A DNA stretch of 56,071 nt from Lactiplantibacillus pingfangensis (GCF_005404945.1 NZ_BJDG01000024.1:1-56071), one strand, 5' to 3'; shown: positions 47,988 to 55,960, counted from the stretch's first letter. Numbers and translations are program-made. The notes: generated by a model not told the origin, from the letters alone.

Positions 47988-48371
47988 TTAATGCACCCGA
48001 CCTAAGTAGTGAAAATCCGGGTCAGTACCGATTTTGTAGCAGGCAAATGACTTCGCAAGTTCATTGTGAAACGTGACTAAAATCGCCGGCGTCGCCCAAG
48101 TGGAAGCTGCCCAAAACACTGTATCGTCAAATTCTCGATAATCATTGGGATAACGGTAATAGCCCCACTTGTCATCCCAGATGGTGCCATGGGTATTGAG
48201 CCAATCTTCAGCCAAGCCCGCCTGGACGACCGCAATCACGTCTTGGTTATCCCGAATCAATTGTGCCATTTTATCCCAATCCAGCTGCCACTCGTGCCGG
48301 TTGGGGCGCTTAATATGGGTTCCCATCGGCGTGTGCTGCAAATCAATTGGTTTCAGATCAATGAAATCCAC
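47988..48371 (-). CDS. Uncharacterised protein
   Basis: Protein of 127 residues, not recognised. It is soluble and rich in Trp, Tyr and Asp (for example WDDKWGYYRYPNDYREFDDTV), without signal peptide or membrane segment. The start GTG at 48371 has AAGAGG 8 bases upstream; another GTG lies 9 bases before it. It ends 37 bases before mvaS on the same strand, so the two are probably cotranscribed. I infer no function. Confidence 0.75.
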   Translation of the reverse strand: MDFIDLKPIDLQHTPMGTHIKRPNRHEWQLDWDKMAQLIRDNQDVIAVVQAGLAEDWLNTHGTIWDDKWGYYRYPNDYREFDDTVFWAASTWATPAILVTFHNELAKSFACYKIGTDPDFHYLGRVH

Positions 48372-48440
48372 CTGAATCACCTCTTACACTTCTATGTCTA
48401 AGTTTACTTAACTCCGAGACATTCAGCAAGTTACTGACCC

Positions 48441-48474
48441 AAAATAAAAAGTAATCAGGATGGGCTGATTACTT
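48441..48474 (-). terminator. Lipoprotein gene terminator
   Basis: Minus strand AAGTAATCAG-CCCATC-CTGATTACTT, then TTTATTTT. Confidence 0.88.
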
Positions 48475-48486
48475 GCTATTTTGGAT

Positions 48487-49284
48487 CTAAAGTTTAATTA
48501 CTGAAGCTGTCTGCTGATCAATGGGTGCTGGCGTTACGACTTGCCAAGCTTCATTATCAGCAGTACTATCGTCGTCAGTTGACTGATCGTCATCTTGAGT
48601 ATCGGTATCTTGATCATCTTGACTGTCGGTATCTTGGTCATCGGTTGTATCTTCGTTACTATCAGTGTCTTCATCATCTGTATCTTCATCGTCACTATTA
48701 GTGTCTTCGTCGTTAGTATCATCATCATTCGAATAGGAGTCAGGTTTCGCCAAGGCTTTAGCTGTCAACGCAGCTACTAAACTAACGTCATCTTGGCTAT
48801 GAACAAATTGATCAATTAAATCCGACTTATTCAAGGTCACATTGTGAAAAGTACTCCATGCGCCCTCTCCAGATGATGGCGCAACGGTCACTGTCGTAGC
48901 AGTAGTTGAAATCAATTTACACTCAGAATCAGCCGTACCCTGCTCAATTTCTCCGTTTGTTAATTCAAAATATGGTGACGCATTTGCATCTGAAATGGCG
49001 TAATGCCATTCCTTCAAATAAGCTAATACATACCAATCGTTATCCGTAAGCTGACTCGCAAATGAACTACCACCATTGGACGACGCAGCTGTCGCATGAC
49101 TTGCACTAGTCCGACTAGTGCTGGTCGCCTTTTTTGAAGCCAAGCGCTTATGTTTCTTCGGACTCACCTTAGTCGCTTGCGACTGATGACTACTAGATGT
49201 ATTTGAAGACTGTCTCCCACTTCCACAGCCAACTAACATCACTGCCAATGAGGATAAGACGATCCCAATCAAAAATTTTTTCAA
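48487..49284 (-). CDS. Lipoprotein with acidic Asp/Thr/Glu repeat tail
   Basis: Secreted lipoprotein of 265 residues. The signal peptide ends in the lipobox LVGC (Cys20). A Ser/Thr/Lys/His-rich linker (about 22-70) precedes a globular segment (about 75-180, with DNDWYVLAYLKEWHY). Then follow some 65 residues of repeated Asp, Thr, Glu, Ser and Gln words such as DDEDTDSNEDT, and a short conserved-looking tail. The family is not identified. The start is TTG with GGAGGG upstream. The acidic part could bind cations or hold the protein in the wall. Confidence 0.85.
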   Translation of the reverse strand: MKKFLIGIVLSSLAVMLVGCGSGRQSSNTSSSHQSQATKVSPKKHKRLASKKATSTSRTSASHATAASSNGGSSFASQLTDNDWYVLAYLKEWHYAISDANASPYFELTNGEIEQGTADSECKLISTTATTVTVAPSSGEGAWSTFHNVTLNKSDLIDQFVHSQDDVSLVAALTAKALAKPDSYSNDDDTNDEDTNSDDEDTDDEDTDSNEDTTDDQDTDSQDDQDTDTQDDDQSTDDDSTADNEAWQVVTPAPIDQQTASVIKL

Positions 49285-49420
49285 CTAAATCCCTCCAAAA
49301 ATAATAACTTCTTTCTTATATTACAATATTAATTATATTAATAAAATAGGTTTATGTAACCATGGTCATGATTGACTATTGTGACACAATCAATCGACTA
49401 CAAAAAATGAGCGCGGAGGC

Positions 49421-49450
49421 TTGACCTGAGACGCGTTTCATAAGTTATAG
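49421..49450 (+). promoter_or_regulatory. Promoter with internal palindrome upstream of the EIIA-like gene
   Basis: TTGACC (49421-49426) and TTATAG (49445-49450) are 18 bases apart. Inside the spacer lies TGAGACGCGTTTCA (49427-49440), a near-perfect palindrome resembling, but not matching at its centre, a catabolite-control site. Confidence 0.45.
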
Positions 49451-49483
49451 TTACCGTGAAAGTTAATTAAGGAGGTTTTTCAA

Positions 49484-49909
49484 ATGAGTTTATTCAACCA
49501 TTTTTCAGCCATCAATCGCTTATCTTCACCTGTTCAAGGACAATCAGTTAGTCTCGACACAGTTGGCGATGCCAGAAATATTCCGGGTCAAATTAGATTA
49601 GCCGTTCAACCAAATAACACTGCCATCTACGCACCATTGAACGGTGAAGTGACCGCTATGACAAATCACCACATTGTAATGACCGCGATTTCCGGTAAAC
49701 GTTATTGGTTGACACTTCAAACCGCAACCGCTGAAATGCCCGGCACCTTTGACTGGCAAATTCGCGTTGGTGACACAATTTCACCTTTAACCCTTTTGGG
49801 AACACTGAATTCGCTCAGTCAAACCTCATTGGTTATTTGCAGCCAACTTGGCGTCACGACATCAGAAAGTACGTCTAAACGCCGTCGTTTGAGTGCCATT
49901 TTTAGCTAA
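49484..49909 (+). CDS. EIIA-Glc-like domain protein lacking the phosphorylated histidine
   Basis: Single domain of 141 residues resembling the glucose-type PTS EIIA: SPVQGQSVSLDTVGDA, then AIYAPLNGEVTAMTNHHIV, then RVGDTISPLTLLG. Aligned on the SG pair, His62 corresponds to the assisting His75 of E. coli EIIA-Glc. The phospho-acceptor His90 position is Thr77 (YWLTLQT instead of xFVHFGI). It therefore cannot accept phosphate in the usual way and may be a sensor or binding domain. ATG with AAGGAGG 9 bases upstream. It stands alone. Confidence 0.8.
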   Translation: MSLFNHFSAINRLSSPVQGQSVSLDTVGDARNIPGQIRLAVQPNNTAIYAPLNGEVTAMTNHHIVMTAISGKRYWLTLQTATAEMPGTFDWQIRVGDTISPLTLLGTLNSLSQTSLVICSQLGVTTSESTSKRRRLSAIFS

Positions 49910-50030
49910 CAGAGACTGCTTGCCTGTTGCACGAACGACTTAATATCCAGGTCGTGTTTATGTTGACAGCTATTTGACTCCAGCTACCAGCTTTTCACCA
50001 GTAGTCGTCTGACCATTTTTGAATAATTAT

Positions 50031-50058
50031 TTGTTCTTGTGAGAAATTATGCTATACT
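50031..50058 (+). promoter_or_regulatory. tRNA-Ser promoter
   Basis: TTGTTC (50031-50036), 16-bp spacer, TATACT (50053-50058). Confidence 0.6.
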
Positions 50059-50073
50059 ATTCAGGTACCATTT

Positions 50074-50160
50074 GGAGAGTTGGCAGAGTGGTAATGCACC
50101 GGACTCGAAATCCGGCGAACCGGCTAATACCGGCGCGCAGGTTCAAATCCTGTACTCTCC
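50074..50160 (+). tRNA. tRNA-Ser (anticodon CGA)
   Basis: An 87-base class II tRNA. Acceptor stem GGAGAGT/ACTCTCC, anticodon stem CCGGA/TCCGG with loop CTCGAAA (anticodon CGA), long variable arm, and T-arm around GGTTCAAATCC. CCA is not encoded (the next bases are TTA). It reads UCG codons. Confidence 0.96.
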
Positions 50161-50645
50161 TTAAATTCATGTTAATTATCTTTTCAGAACGTCGCTAATC
50201 GTTGATTTAACGGCGTTTTTATTTATTTTAAAACGCTCTTGAACGCTCTAAAACGATTTATTGGTGCACTCAGGATAAAAATTCATTCACTTTGACCAAT
50301 TTTTAAACACAATCACCTAGGCGGGCAAGTACATATATTATAGTTTTAAGAACATATATCATAAATACGAATTTTTTTAATTTTATACCCGGCTGTGCAC
50401 ACGCTTTACGGTATTATAATAAATGAGAGAAACTGAGGTAGTGGAGTACGAGGCACTGGCCCTAGACATAAACAAAAAAGTCCTCAAGATTTAGGCCTAA
50501 CTAGCTTAAACTTCATCATTACACTGATAAGCATAGCTTGGTCAAACTGGGCCTATCAAGAACACTAGTTAAGGACAAGACTGAATTACTTCACGTACTG
50601 CCGTAATATCAAGTCACCTATTCAAATACAATTGGAGGTAATCTG
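50161..50645 (+). other. Gene-poor stretch after tRNA-Ser
   Basis: Holds a probable tRNA terminator (AACGTCG/CGGCGTT then TTTTTAT, about 50188-50225), a direct repeat ACGCTCT...ACGCTCT (around 50234-50252), and an isolated TATAAT (50415-50420). The TATAAT could start the transcript of the 29-codon gene at 50646. A TAGGCC/GGCCTA stem lies in that putative leader. I see no integrase or other gene. Confidence 0.5.
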
Positions 50646-50735
50646 ATGAGTACTAAAAAAGCATTAAATATCGCCGCTACCACCATGTATCTTATCGCAG
50701 CAATCTTATTATTAAAACATTTCTTAACGAAGTAA
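50646..50735 (+). CDS. Possible 29-residue hydrophobic peptide
   Basis: Small frame found by hand: MSTKKALNIAATTMYLIA followed by AILLLKHFLTK. Positive ends flank a single hydrophobic stretch (about residues 8-23), as in small membrane peptides or type I toxins. A strong TTGGAGG site lies 7 bases before the ATG. The frame sits in its own small unit, with TATAAT at 50415 and a terminator at 50961-51007. No family recognised. Coding status is inferred from the ribosome site and composition. Confidence 0.5.
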   Translation: MSTKKALNIAATTMYLIAAILLLKHFLTK

Positions 50736-51089
50736 CTAGCATCGCTAAATGCATTAACTTAAATGATCCAGACATTATGAGATCGAAGGTTACTGCATAT
50801 TGCTGGAGTAAAAACACCTGGCTGCGTACGGTCAACTCTCCATAGCAACCCAGATAAATTTCTAGGTCTGTCCATTCAACCACCAGTTGCTGCTAACCTG
50901 TGGCGGCGTGGAAACTGTAACTGAACATGCACAAATTAGCGTATTACCGACTGAATAGCAAAAAAAATTTCCAGACATGACTATCAAGCCATTTTGGAAA
51001 TTTTTTTAATCCATAAAACATTCTTTTCAGATAGCACCAAACTAAGTCACATTTTGACAGCTATTTTATCGTCAGCACAACCCGCTTAC
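50736..51089. other. Stretch without a gene, ending in a terminator
   Basis: No frame with a convincing start was found. AAATTTCCA (50965-50973) and TGGAAATTT (50995-51003), flanked by A and T runs, form a bidirectional terminator. The rest may be the 3' untranslated part of the small-peptide transcript or remnant DNA. Confidence 0.5.
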
Positions 51090-51563
51090 CTAATACGTCC
51101 CCTTGATCACAAAAAACGACCCACGAATCGTCCCCGCGAGCTTCGATCGTTGATGAGCAAATTTAAACTTACCTTCAAATTCAGCGGGAATTGCCATCCC
51201 ATCACTCAATTTAAAACCAACGGCTCGCTTGCCGCCATCTTCCAGGCTATATAGCACATTAACGGCCAGACCATTTTCATAAAAGACATAGGCCCACTTA
51301 GTACCTTCAACAACAAATTCGGTTACTTCTAACGGTTTGTAGCCGAAATGCATGTCACGTTCTGCCAAAATCGTTTCAATCCACTGCAACGTTTCAGGCG
51401 CTTCACTGGCGGGAACTGTGACAAATTCATGTTTGAATTTATTCCAAAAATACCGCGCTTCATTTGCACGTAACCCTGCCAATGCGGGTGCGACTGGTGA
51501 ACTTTCAAGTCCAACTGTTGAGACAGTTTTAAAATCTACTTTATAAGCCAAAATTAACATCAT
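51090..51563 (-). CDS. Uncharacterised conserved-looking protein
   Basis: Protein of up to 157 residues, not recognised. It is soluble, with no signal or membrane helix. Segments such as ETLQWIETILAERDMHFGYKP and EGTKWAYVFYENGLAVN look globular. The start is uncertain: ATG at 51563, or TTG at 51551 (MAYKVDFKTVS), which stands further from the AAGGA site. It lies upstream of no operon partner and between the small-peptide locus and pox. Confidence 0.7.
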   Translation of the reverse strand: MMLILAYKVDFKTVSTVGLESSPVAPALAGLRANEARYFWNKFKHEFVTVPASEAPETLQWIETILAERDMHFGYKPLEVTEFVVEGTKWAYVFYENGLAVNVLYSLEDGGKRAVGFKLSDGMAIPAEFEGKFKFAHQRSKLAGTIRGSFFVIKGTY

Positions 51564-51625
51564 CCTTCACTATTAATAATCAGAATTATACGCCCAATTT
51601 GTTAATTAAGTTATTGATTGCAACT

Positions 51626-51650
51626 AAAAAGGCCCTCACAAGTGAAGGCC
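51626..51650 (-). terminator. pox terminator
   Basis: Minus strand GGCC-T-TCACTTGTGA-G-GGCC stem-loop followed by TTTTTAG. Confidence 0.85.
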
Positions 51651-51661
51651 CCTTGGACAAC

Positions 51662-53416
51662 TTAATCTTTAACTTGCTTCAATAACGTTGAAAAAGCTGG
51701 TTGGGTCGCTTCATCAACCGCGTATTGTTGACGATACCCAGCAATCATTTTGGCGTCAAAACTATCAGGATCAACCGGCACAAAACTCGTGTCAATTGGA
51801 TCAACATTTTTGATTTTAGCATCTAAGATGATTGGCTTGGTATTACCATTTGCTTGCAACGTCGCAATCTTGTCCATAGCAACTTTTAATTCTACTAAGT
51901 TAGTTACCTTGAAGCCAATAGCACCCATATTTTCGGCCATTCCAGCCCAGTCAGCACCTACGAGATCAATCCCATAGGGTGCCTGACCCGCAACAATTTT
52001 TTCATGCCCGATGTATCCTAGCGCCTTATTTTCTAAGACAACATTCACTACCGGCAACTGATACTTCACTTCGGTCAAAATATCTGGCATGACCATCCCA
52101 AAGCCACCATCACCAGAAATGCTCCAGACTTGCTTGTCAGGATAGCTCAATTTGGCCGCCAACCCGGCTGGCATCCCGAAGCCCATCGTGCCATACCAAG
52201 CAGACATTGCAAAGCGTTGGGCGTGATTGAACGGTAATTGCCGAATCGCCCATTCAGTATTGTTACCGACATCAAGGCCAAAGACTGCATCGTCCGTTGC
52301 AGCAGCCTTAATGGCCGCCATCACACCTTCAGCAGCTAAACCATCGTGATCATCGGCGGCGAGCTTTGCCAACCACGTATCCCAGTTCGCCTTGTCCTGT
52401 TTAGCCGCTTTGACAAAGGCTGTCTCTTGACGAGTGACCCCGGTGTCGGCTAAGCGCGTCAAAAATTCGTTTGCATCCGCCAACACTGTTGTATCAGCAT
52501 CGCGTTGCTTACCTAAATCTGCCAAATTGTTATTAACTTGAATAAACTTGATATTGCCCGGTAAGTAACGTGCAAATGGATAGTTGGTTCCAACAAAAAG
52601 CACTAAATCAGCCGCTTGTGACACTTCAAATGCTGCCTTAGTCCCAAGCCGACCACGTGACCCCATAAACAAAGGGTGATCCGTTGGCATCGTGCCAGTC
52701 GCTGGCGCCGTACTCAAAGTTGGTAAATTAAATTGTTCCGCAACTTTGATTACCGCGGCCTTAGCCCGTCTTGCCCCTTGACCAACCCACAAAATTGGGT
52801 GCTTAGCCGCTTTTAATTGCTGCGCGACGTCTGTGACTGCAGCGTCATCCAAGCGTGGCTTTTGTGAGACGGCAGCCAAGGCACGCGTCTTAAAACCTTC
52901 AAACTCAATTTCTTGCCCAGAAAGATCATCTGGCAAAATAACGACCGAGACTGACCGACTCGCATAGGCAGAACGAATCGCTTCATCAACGACATATGGA
53001 ATTTGGGCCGCATTAGTCACCTGCTTATGAAATTCAGCCACATCCGCAAAAACGGGATCTTGGTTCATTTCTTGGAAAAAGTTTGTATTCATAATTTCCG
53101 TTGCCGATTGACCGACTAACGCCAAAACTGGGACGTGATCCATTTTTGCATCATACAAACCATTCAATAAATGGACCGCACCAGGACCAGCAGAACCAAA
53201 ACTAACCCCAATTTTACCAGTTAACTTGGCATCCGCTGCGGCTGCCAAAGCGCCCACCTCTTCGTGACGCACTTGAATGTATTTAAGGTTAGCACGTTCT
53301 TGGTATAACCCATCGACCGTATTATTAATGGAATCGGCAGTAATGCCGTAAAGGTGATCAATGTCCCAATCTTCTAAAACCTTGGCCAACGCATGGCCTG
53401 CTGTCATTTTTGTCAT
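51662..53416 (-). CDS. pox: Pyruvate oxidase (acetyl-phosphate and H2O2 forming)
   Basis: Thiamine diphosphate- and FAD-dependent oxidase: pyruvate, phosphate and oxygen give acetyl-phosphate, CO2 and hydrogen peroxide. It has 584 residues. The N-terminal PYR domain has the conserved Glu in RHEEVGALAAA. The thiamine-binding motif is GDGGFGMVMPDILTEVKYQL, ending with the Asn in VLENKA. Lactobacilli of this group carry several paralogues, so the number cannot be assigned. The ATG follows GAGGAG. The upstream rrf2-type gene and shared operator sites suggest dedicated control. Confidence 0.93.
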   Translation of the reverse strand: MTKMTAGHALAKVLEDWDIDHLYGITADSINNTVDGLYQERANLKYIQVRHEEVGALAAAADAKLTGKIGVSFGSAGPGAVHLLNGLYDAKMDHVPVLALVGQSATEIMNTNFFQEMNQDPVFADVAEFHKQVTNAAQIPYVVDEAIRSAYASRSVSVVILPDDLSGQEIEFEGFKTRALAAVSQKPRLDDAAVTDVAQQLKAAKHPILWVGQGARRAKAAVIKVAEQFNLPTLSTAPATGTMPTDHPLFMGSRGRLGTKAAFEVSQAADLVLFVGTNYPFARYLPGNIKFIQVNNNLADLGKQRDADTTVLADANEFLTRLADTGVTRQETAFVKAAKQDKANWDTWLAKLAADDHDGLAAEGVMAAIKAAATDDAVFGLDVGNNTEWAIRQLPFNHAQRFAMSAWYGTMGFGMPAGLAAKLSYPDKQVWSISGDGGFGMVMPDILTEVKYQLPVVNVVLENKALGYIGHEKIVAGQAPYGIDLVGADWAGMAENMGAIGFKVTNLVELKVAMDKIATLQANGNTKPIILDAKIKNVDPIDTSFVPVDPDSFDAKMIAGYRQQYAVDEATQPAFSTLLKQVKD

Positions 53417-53441
53417 ATGTAGCGCTCCTCACATTTACTAG

Positions 53442-53462
53442 TTGTGCTTGTTTTAAGCACAG
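53442..53462. promoter_or_regulatory. Palindromic operator at the pox start (TTGTG-N11-CACAG)
   Basis: TTGTG and CACAG 11 bases apart, with a perfect TGTGCTT-N5-AAGCACA core. It covers the expected transcription start of pox. The same TTGTG-N11-CACA layout occurs at 53968-53988. Confidence 0.65.
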
Positions 53463-53466
53463 CCAA

Positions 53467-53495
53467 AGCATAAAACAATCACTGATAGCTGTCAA
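53467..53495 (-). promoter_or_regulatory. pox promoter
   Basis: Minus-strand TTGACA (53490-53495), 17-bp spacer, TATGCT (53467-53472). Confidence 0.8.
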
Positions 53496-53514
53496 CAAAT
53501 CAGTATCAGTGATT
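53477..53514. repeat. 11-bp inverted repeat between rrf2-type gene and pox
   Basis: AATCACTGATA (53477-53487) and TATCAGTGATT (53504-53514) are perfectly complementary. They flank the pox -35. It may be the rrf2 gene terminator, an operator, or both. Confidence 0.6.
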
Positions 53515-53515
53515 A

Positions 53516-53938
53516 TTAATTTTGTTGCTGGGTGATGACATCATTCATCACATCTTGCAGCGTAATCCGCGCCATTCGACCTTCTGCACTGCTTTGAATT
53601 TCACGATAGTAATTGGCCATGACCTTGGGCATCACACTGCCAACAGGACACTCGGTTGAAGTATCATGATCTACCGTCAATAATGCACGCCGCGTACTGA
53701 CCGCTAGAAAAATGTCTCTTAAGCTAATATCCATCGGCTTGCAAGCAAGTTGTGGCCGCGCAATGCCGCGTGTCGACTGTAACAATCCTGCTTGCCGTAA
53801 TTTTCCCATTAACCGTCGTACCGTCGTCGGATCAGTTTTCAAGCTGCTGGCGATTCGGTCACTTTTAAGATTTTCTGCTGGATGCAATGCGATATAAGCC
53901 ATAATGTGGGTCGCATCGCTTAACTGCGTATTTGCCAT
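53516..53938 (-). CDS. Rrf2-family transcriptional regulator
   Basis: Winged-helix regulator of 140 residues. The DNA-binding part reads SDRIASSLKTDPTTVRRLMGKLRQAGLL. Only two cysteines remain (in ARPQLACKP and TSTECPVGS), and the three-Cys iron-sulfur arrangement of IscR/NsrR is absent, so it is closer to the YwnA/cluster-free type. ATG with AAAGGAGG upstream. It lies just upstream of pox on the same strand, and matching palindromes lie at both promoters. Oxygen or redox control of pox is a reasonable inference. Confidence 0.88.
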   Translation of the reverse strand: MANTQLSDATHIMAYIALHPAENLKSDRIASSLKTDPTTVRRLMGKLRQAGLLQSTRGIARPQLACKPMDISLRDIFLAVSTRRALLTVDHDTSTECPVGSVMPKVMANYYREIQSSAEGRMARITLQDVMNDVITQQQN

Positions 53939-53967
53939 CTACACTCACGCCTCCTTTAGCCTTGCTG

Positions 53968-53988
53968 TTGTGTTTTATAATATCACAA
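53968..53988. promoter_or_regulatory. Palindromic operator at the rrf2-type promoter (TTGTG-N11-CACAA)
   Basis: Perfect GTTGTG and CACAAC arms with an 11-base AT-only spacer that contains the likely -10. Same layout as the pox site at 53442-53462. Confidence 0.65.
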
Positions 53989-54036
53989 CTATGCAGAAAC
54001 CCACAGTAACTCGCTCGGCAGACACCGGTCATTAAA

Positions 54037-55263
54037 TTACGCACTTAACTTCGTCCTAGCCGGTAAAAACAAGCAGGCAGCAGCTAAAGCTAGCAGTCCT
54101 AGCGATAAACCATAGGCCACTGGACCAGAGACGACATTATAAACCAATACGATACCCATGCTGCCAGCCGGAATGGAAATGGTCGTTAATGAACTAAGCA
54201 CGCCCGTAACACTGCCAAGTTGTTGCGGGTCTGCCACCTGCATCAGATTAGCATAAAGCTTAGGATTCATCTGGCCCATGCCAAAACCGGCAATCGCCAT
54301 GCCACCAATAATGACCCAATAGTTTTGCCAAGTCAGCAAATTGACATAAATACCACTCAACACTCCCAACGTGAGCAATTCCACCGTCCGAAAGGTTAAC
54401 CGTTTAAACCAGCCCGTATGTAATAGATTGCCAAGAATCGTCCCTGTCACAAATACGGTATTTAGAACCAGCACACTCAGGCTAAATGATAAGGGCAACC
54501 GATGACCCATATGGAGCAAAAACAAGTTTAAGATCGCATCGATACTTGCACCCACCGCATTCATCAATAAAATACTCATGAGTAATCCAACCACATTGAC
54601 CCCCGCACTTAATTCAAAAACCTGTTTGGCTTGCGCAACTAGCCTTTTAAACGATTGGTGACCAGCGGGTTGAATTGTGACTGCCAATGACCGATAACCA
54701 CTCAGTAAAACTAATCCCGCTAATAAGAAAGTCAGCGCATTAACCAACCCTGTAAGCTGATAATCATGGGTCATCGTTAGTAAAGTCACACCAAATGCCT
54801 GACCAACCATTTGCATCAACGTCGTGACTCCTTGATTAAAGCCCGTGGCTTGTTCCCGCAAATTGCTTGTCACTTTTGCTTGGATCATCGGCATTCGCAA
54901 ACTATTGCTAAAAAGGCCCAACACGTCCGAACTAATATTAAGCAAAATAATCATCGTAAAAACCATCAAATTATGCTGATTGATCAACTGTGCTAGGCCT
55001 AAATATAACCCAGCTTGAATAAACTTAGTGCTAATCAGCCATTCGCGCCTATGCCCCGTCAAATCGGCCAACCGCCCCATAACGATTCCTAATGGTCCTG
55101 GCAGGACGGTAGCAACTGAAACTACTGAAACAAGCAAAGTCGCTTGCTCAAAAGTTTTTGCATAGAGTAATAGCCCAATATTAAAGAGACTAATACCAAT
55201 AGTTTCAAAAAAGTCGGCGCCGGTCAATGTCATAAAAGCACGATTTTTGATTAACTGATTCAT
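54037..55263 (-). CDS. Major facilitator superfamily transporter
   Basis: Membrane transporter of 408 residues with about twelve hydrophobic helices. The loop between helices 2 and 3 reads GIVMGRLADLTGHRREWL, close to the MFS motif A (GxLaDrxGrR). The N-terminal ADFFETIGISLFNIG and the overall type resemble drug or unknown-substrate efflux MFS proteins; substrate not inferred. ATG at 55263 with CGAGGATGAG upstream. It is divergent from a winged-helix regulator with palindromes over the promoter. Confidence 0.9.
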   Translation of the reverse strand: MNQLIKNRAFMTLTGADFFETIGISLFNIGLLLYAKTFEQATLLVSVVSVATVLPGPLGIVMGRLADLTGHRREWLISTKFIQAGLYLGLAQLINQHNLMVFTMIILLNISSDVLGLFSNSLRMPMIQAKVTSNLREQATGFNQGVTTLMQMVGQAFGVTLLTMTHDYQLTGLVNALTFLLAGLVLLSGYRSLAVTIQPAGHQSFKRLVAQAKQVFELSAGVNVVGLLMSILLMNAVGASIDAILNLFLLHMGHRLPLSFSLSVLVLNTVFVTGTILGNLLHTGWFKRLTFRTVELLTLGVLSGIYVNLLTWQNYWVIIGGMAIAGFGMGQMNPKLYANLMQVADPQQLGSVTGVLSSLTTISIPAGSMGIVLVYNVVSGPVAYGLSLGLLALAAACLFLPARTKLSA

Positions 55264-55283
55264 GGACTCATCCTCGTTTTATT

Positions 55284-55321
55284 TTTATTTATCGTTTAAA
55301 TATTTTCAAATGATAAATAAA
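55284..55321. promoter_or_regulatory. Palindrome 1 in the MFS/regulator intergenic region
   Basis: TTTATTTATC (55284-55293) and GATAAATAAA (55312-55321) are perfectly complementary, 18 bases apart, downstream of the MFS -10. Confidence 0.6.
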
Positions 55322-55349
55322 ATATAACCGATTGATTTAATTTTGTCAA
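55321..55349 (-). promoter_or_regulatory. MFS gene promoter
   Basis: Minus-strand TTGACA (55344-55349), 17-bp spacer, TATATT (55321-55326). Confidence 0.85.
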
Positions 55350-55355
55350 TCGGTT
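55326..55355. promoter_or_regulatory. Palindrome 2, operator over the MFS -35 and spacer
   Basis: AACCGATTGA (55326-55335) and TCAATCGGTT (55346-55355), perfect 10-bp arms with a 10-base spacer. They cover the -35 and most of the spacer, a typical repressor position. Confidence 0.7.
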
Positions 55356-55378
55356 AAGCTGAACACGAGGTGAAAACA

Positions 55379-55960
55379 ATGCCAAAATCAACCGTTTCAA
55401 AGCTCGCACAATTAATGGCGGACGAGAAAGTTAGCGCCATCCTAAACGTCACCAAAGCCCCCACTGGCCTGACGCCTAAACAAATTTCACAGGCCACACA
55501 ATTACCGATCAACCAATTGTACTATACAATCAAAAAAATGTTAGCGGCCGATTTACTGACGGTCGTCAAGCAAACTAAAGTTAAGAACCTGGATGAATAC
55601 TATTACTCCAGTTATTTGTTAACGCAGCAACCAGCCAGTGAACATACCCTCATGGCTGATTATCCAGACTTTAAAAATATTTCACCACAATGGACGACAC
55701 AACACTTTGACGACATTGCGCGTTGGTTGCTCTATCTTGATCAACAATTTTTAGCTAGTCTGACCCATGACTTCAAAACCGAACCAGTCACTGACCCGGA
55801 AGATAGTCCAGTGGTGCTCGCAACTGGTGATTATCACTTGTCGCCTGCCGCCCGTTTAAAACTCCGTCAGACGATCATGACAATGATGGCTGACGCCGAA
55901 AAAAACGATCCCGATCCCGACCAACAAGTGCCAGTACATTTATTGATCAAGTCTTGGTAA
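55379..55960 (+). CDS. Winged-helix (ArsR-like) transcriptional regulator
   Basis: Protein of 193 residues. The N-terminal helix-turn-helix reads TPKQISQATQLPINQLYYTIKKMLAADLL, followed by a beta wing (TVVKQTKVKNLDEYYYSSYLL). The C-terminal part is an uncharacterised helical ligand or dimer domain. The ATG at 55379 follows GAGGTG; a GTG 9 bases earlier overlaps that site. It is divergent from the MFS transporter and is most likely its regulator. Confidence 0.85.
   Translation: MPKSTVSKLAQLMADEKVSAILNVTKAPTGLTPKQISQATQLPINQLYYTIKKMLAADLLTVVKQTKVKNLDEYYYSSYLLTQQPASEHTLMADYPDFKNISPQWTTQHFDDIARWLLYLDQQFLASLTHDFKTEPVTDPEDSPVVLATGDYHLSPAARLKLRQTIMTMMADAEKNDPDPDQQVPVHLLIKSW

Noticed and set aside
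49427-49440. Catabolite-responsive element upstream of the EIIA-like gene
   Set aside because: The palindrome TGAGACGCGTTTCA has outer matches, but the central CG is out of register with the cre consensus. Kept only as an unassigned palindrome.
50074-51089. Prophage or integrative element at tRNA-Ser
   Set aside because: No integrase gene, no duplicated tRNA 3' end seen in the window, and only about 0.9 kb of gene-poor DNA. At most a remnant.
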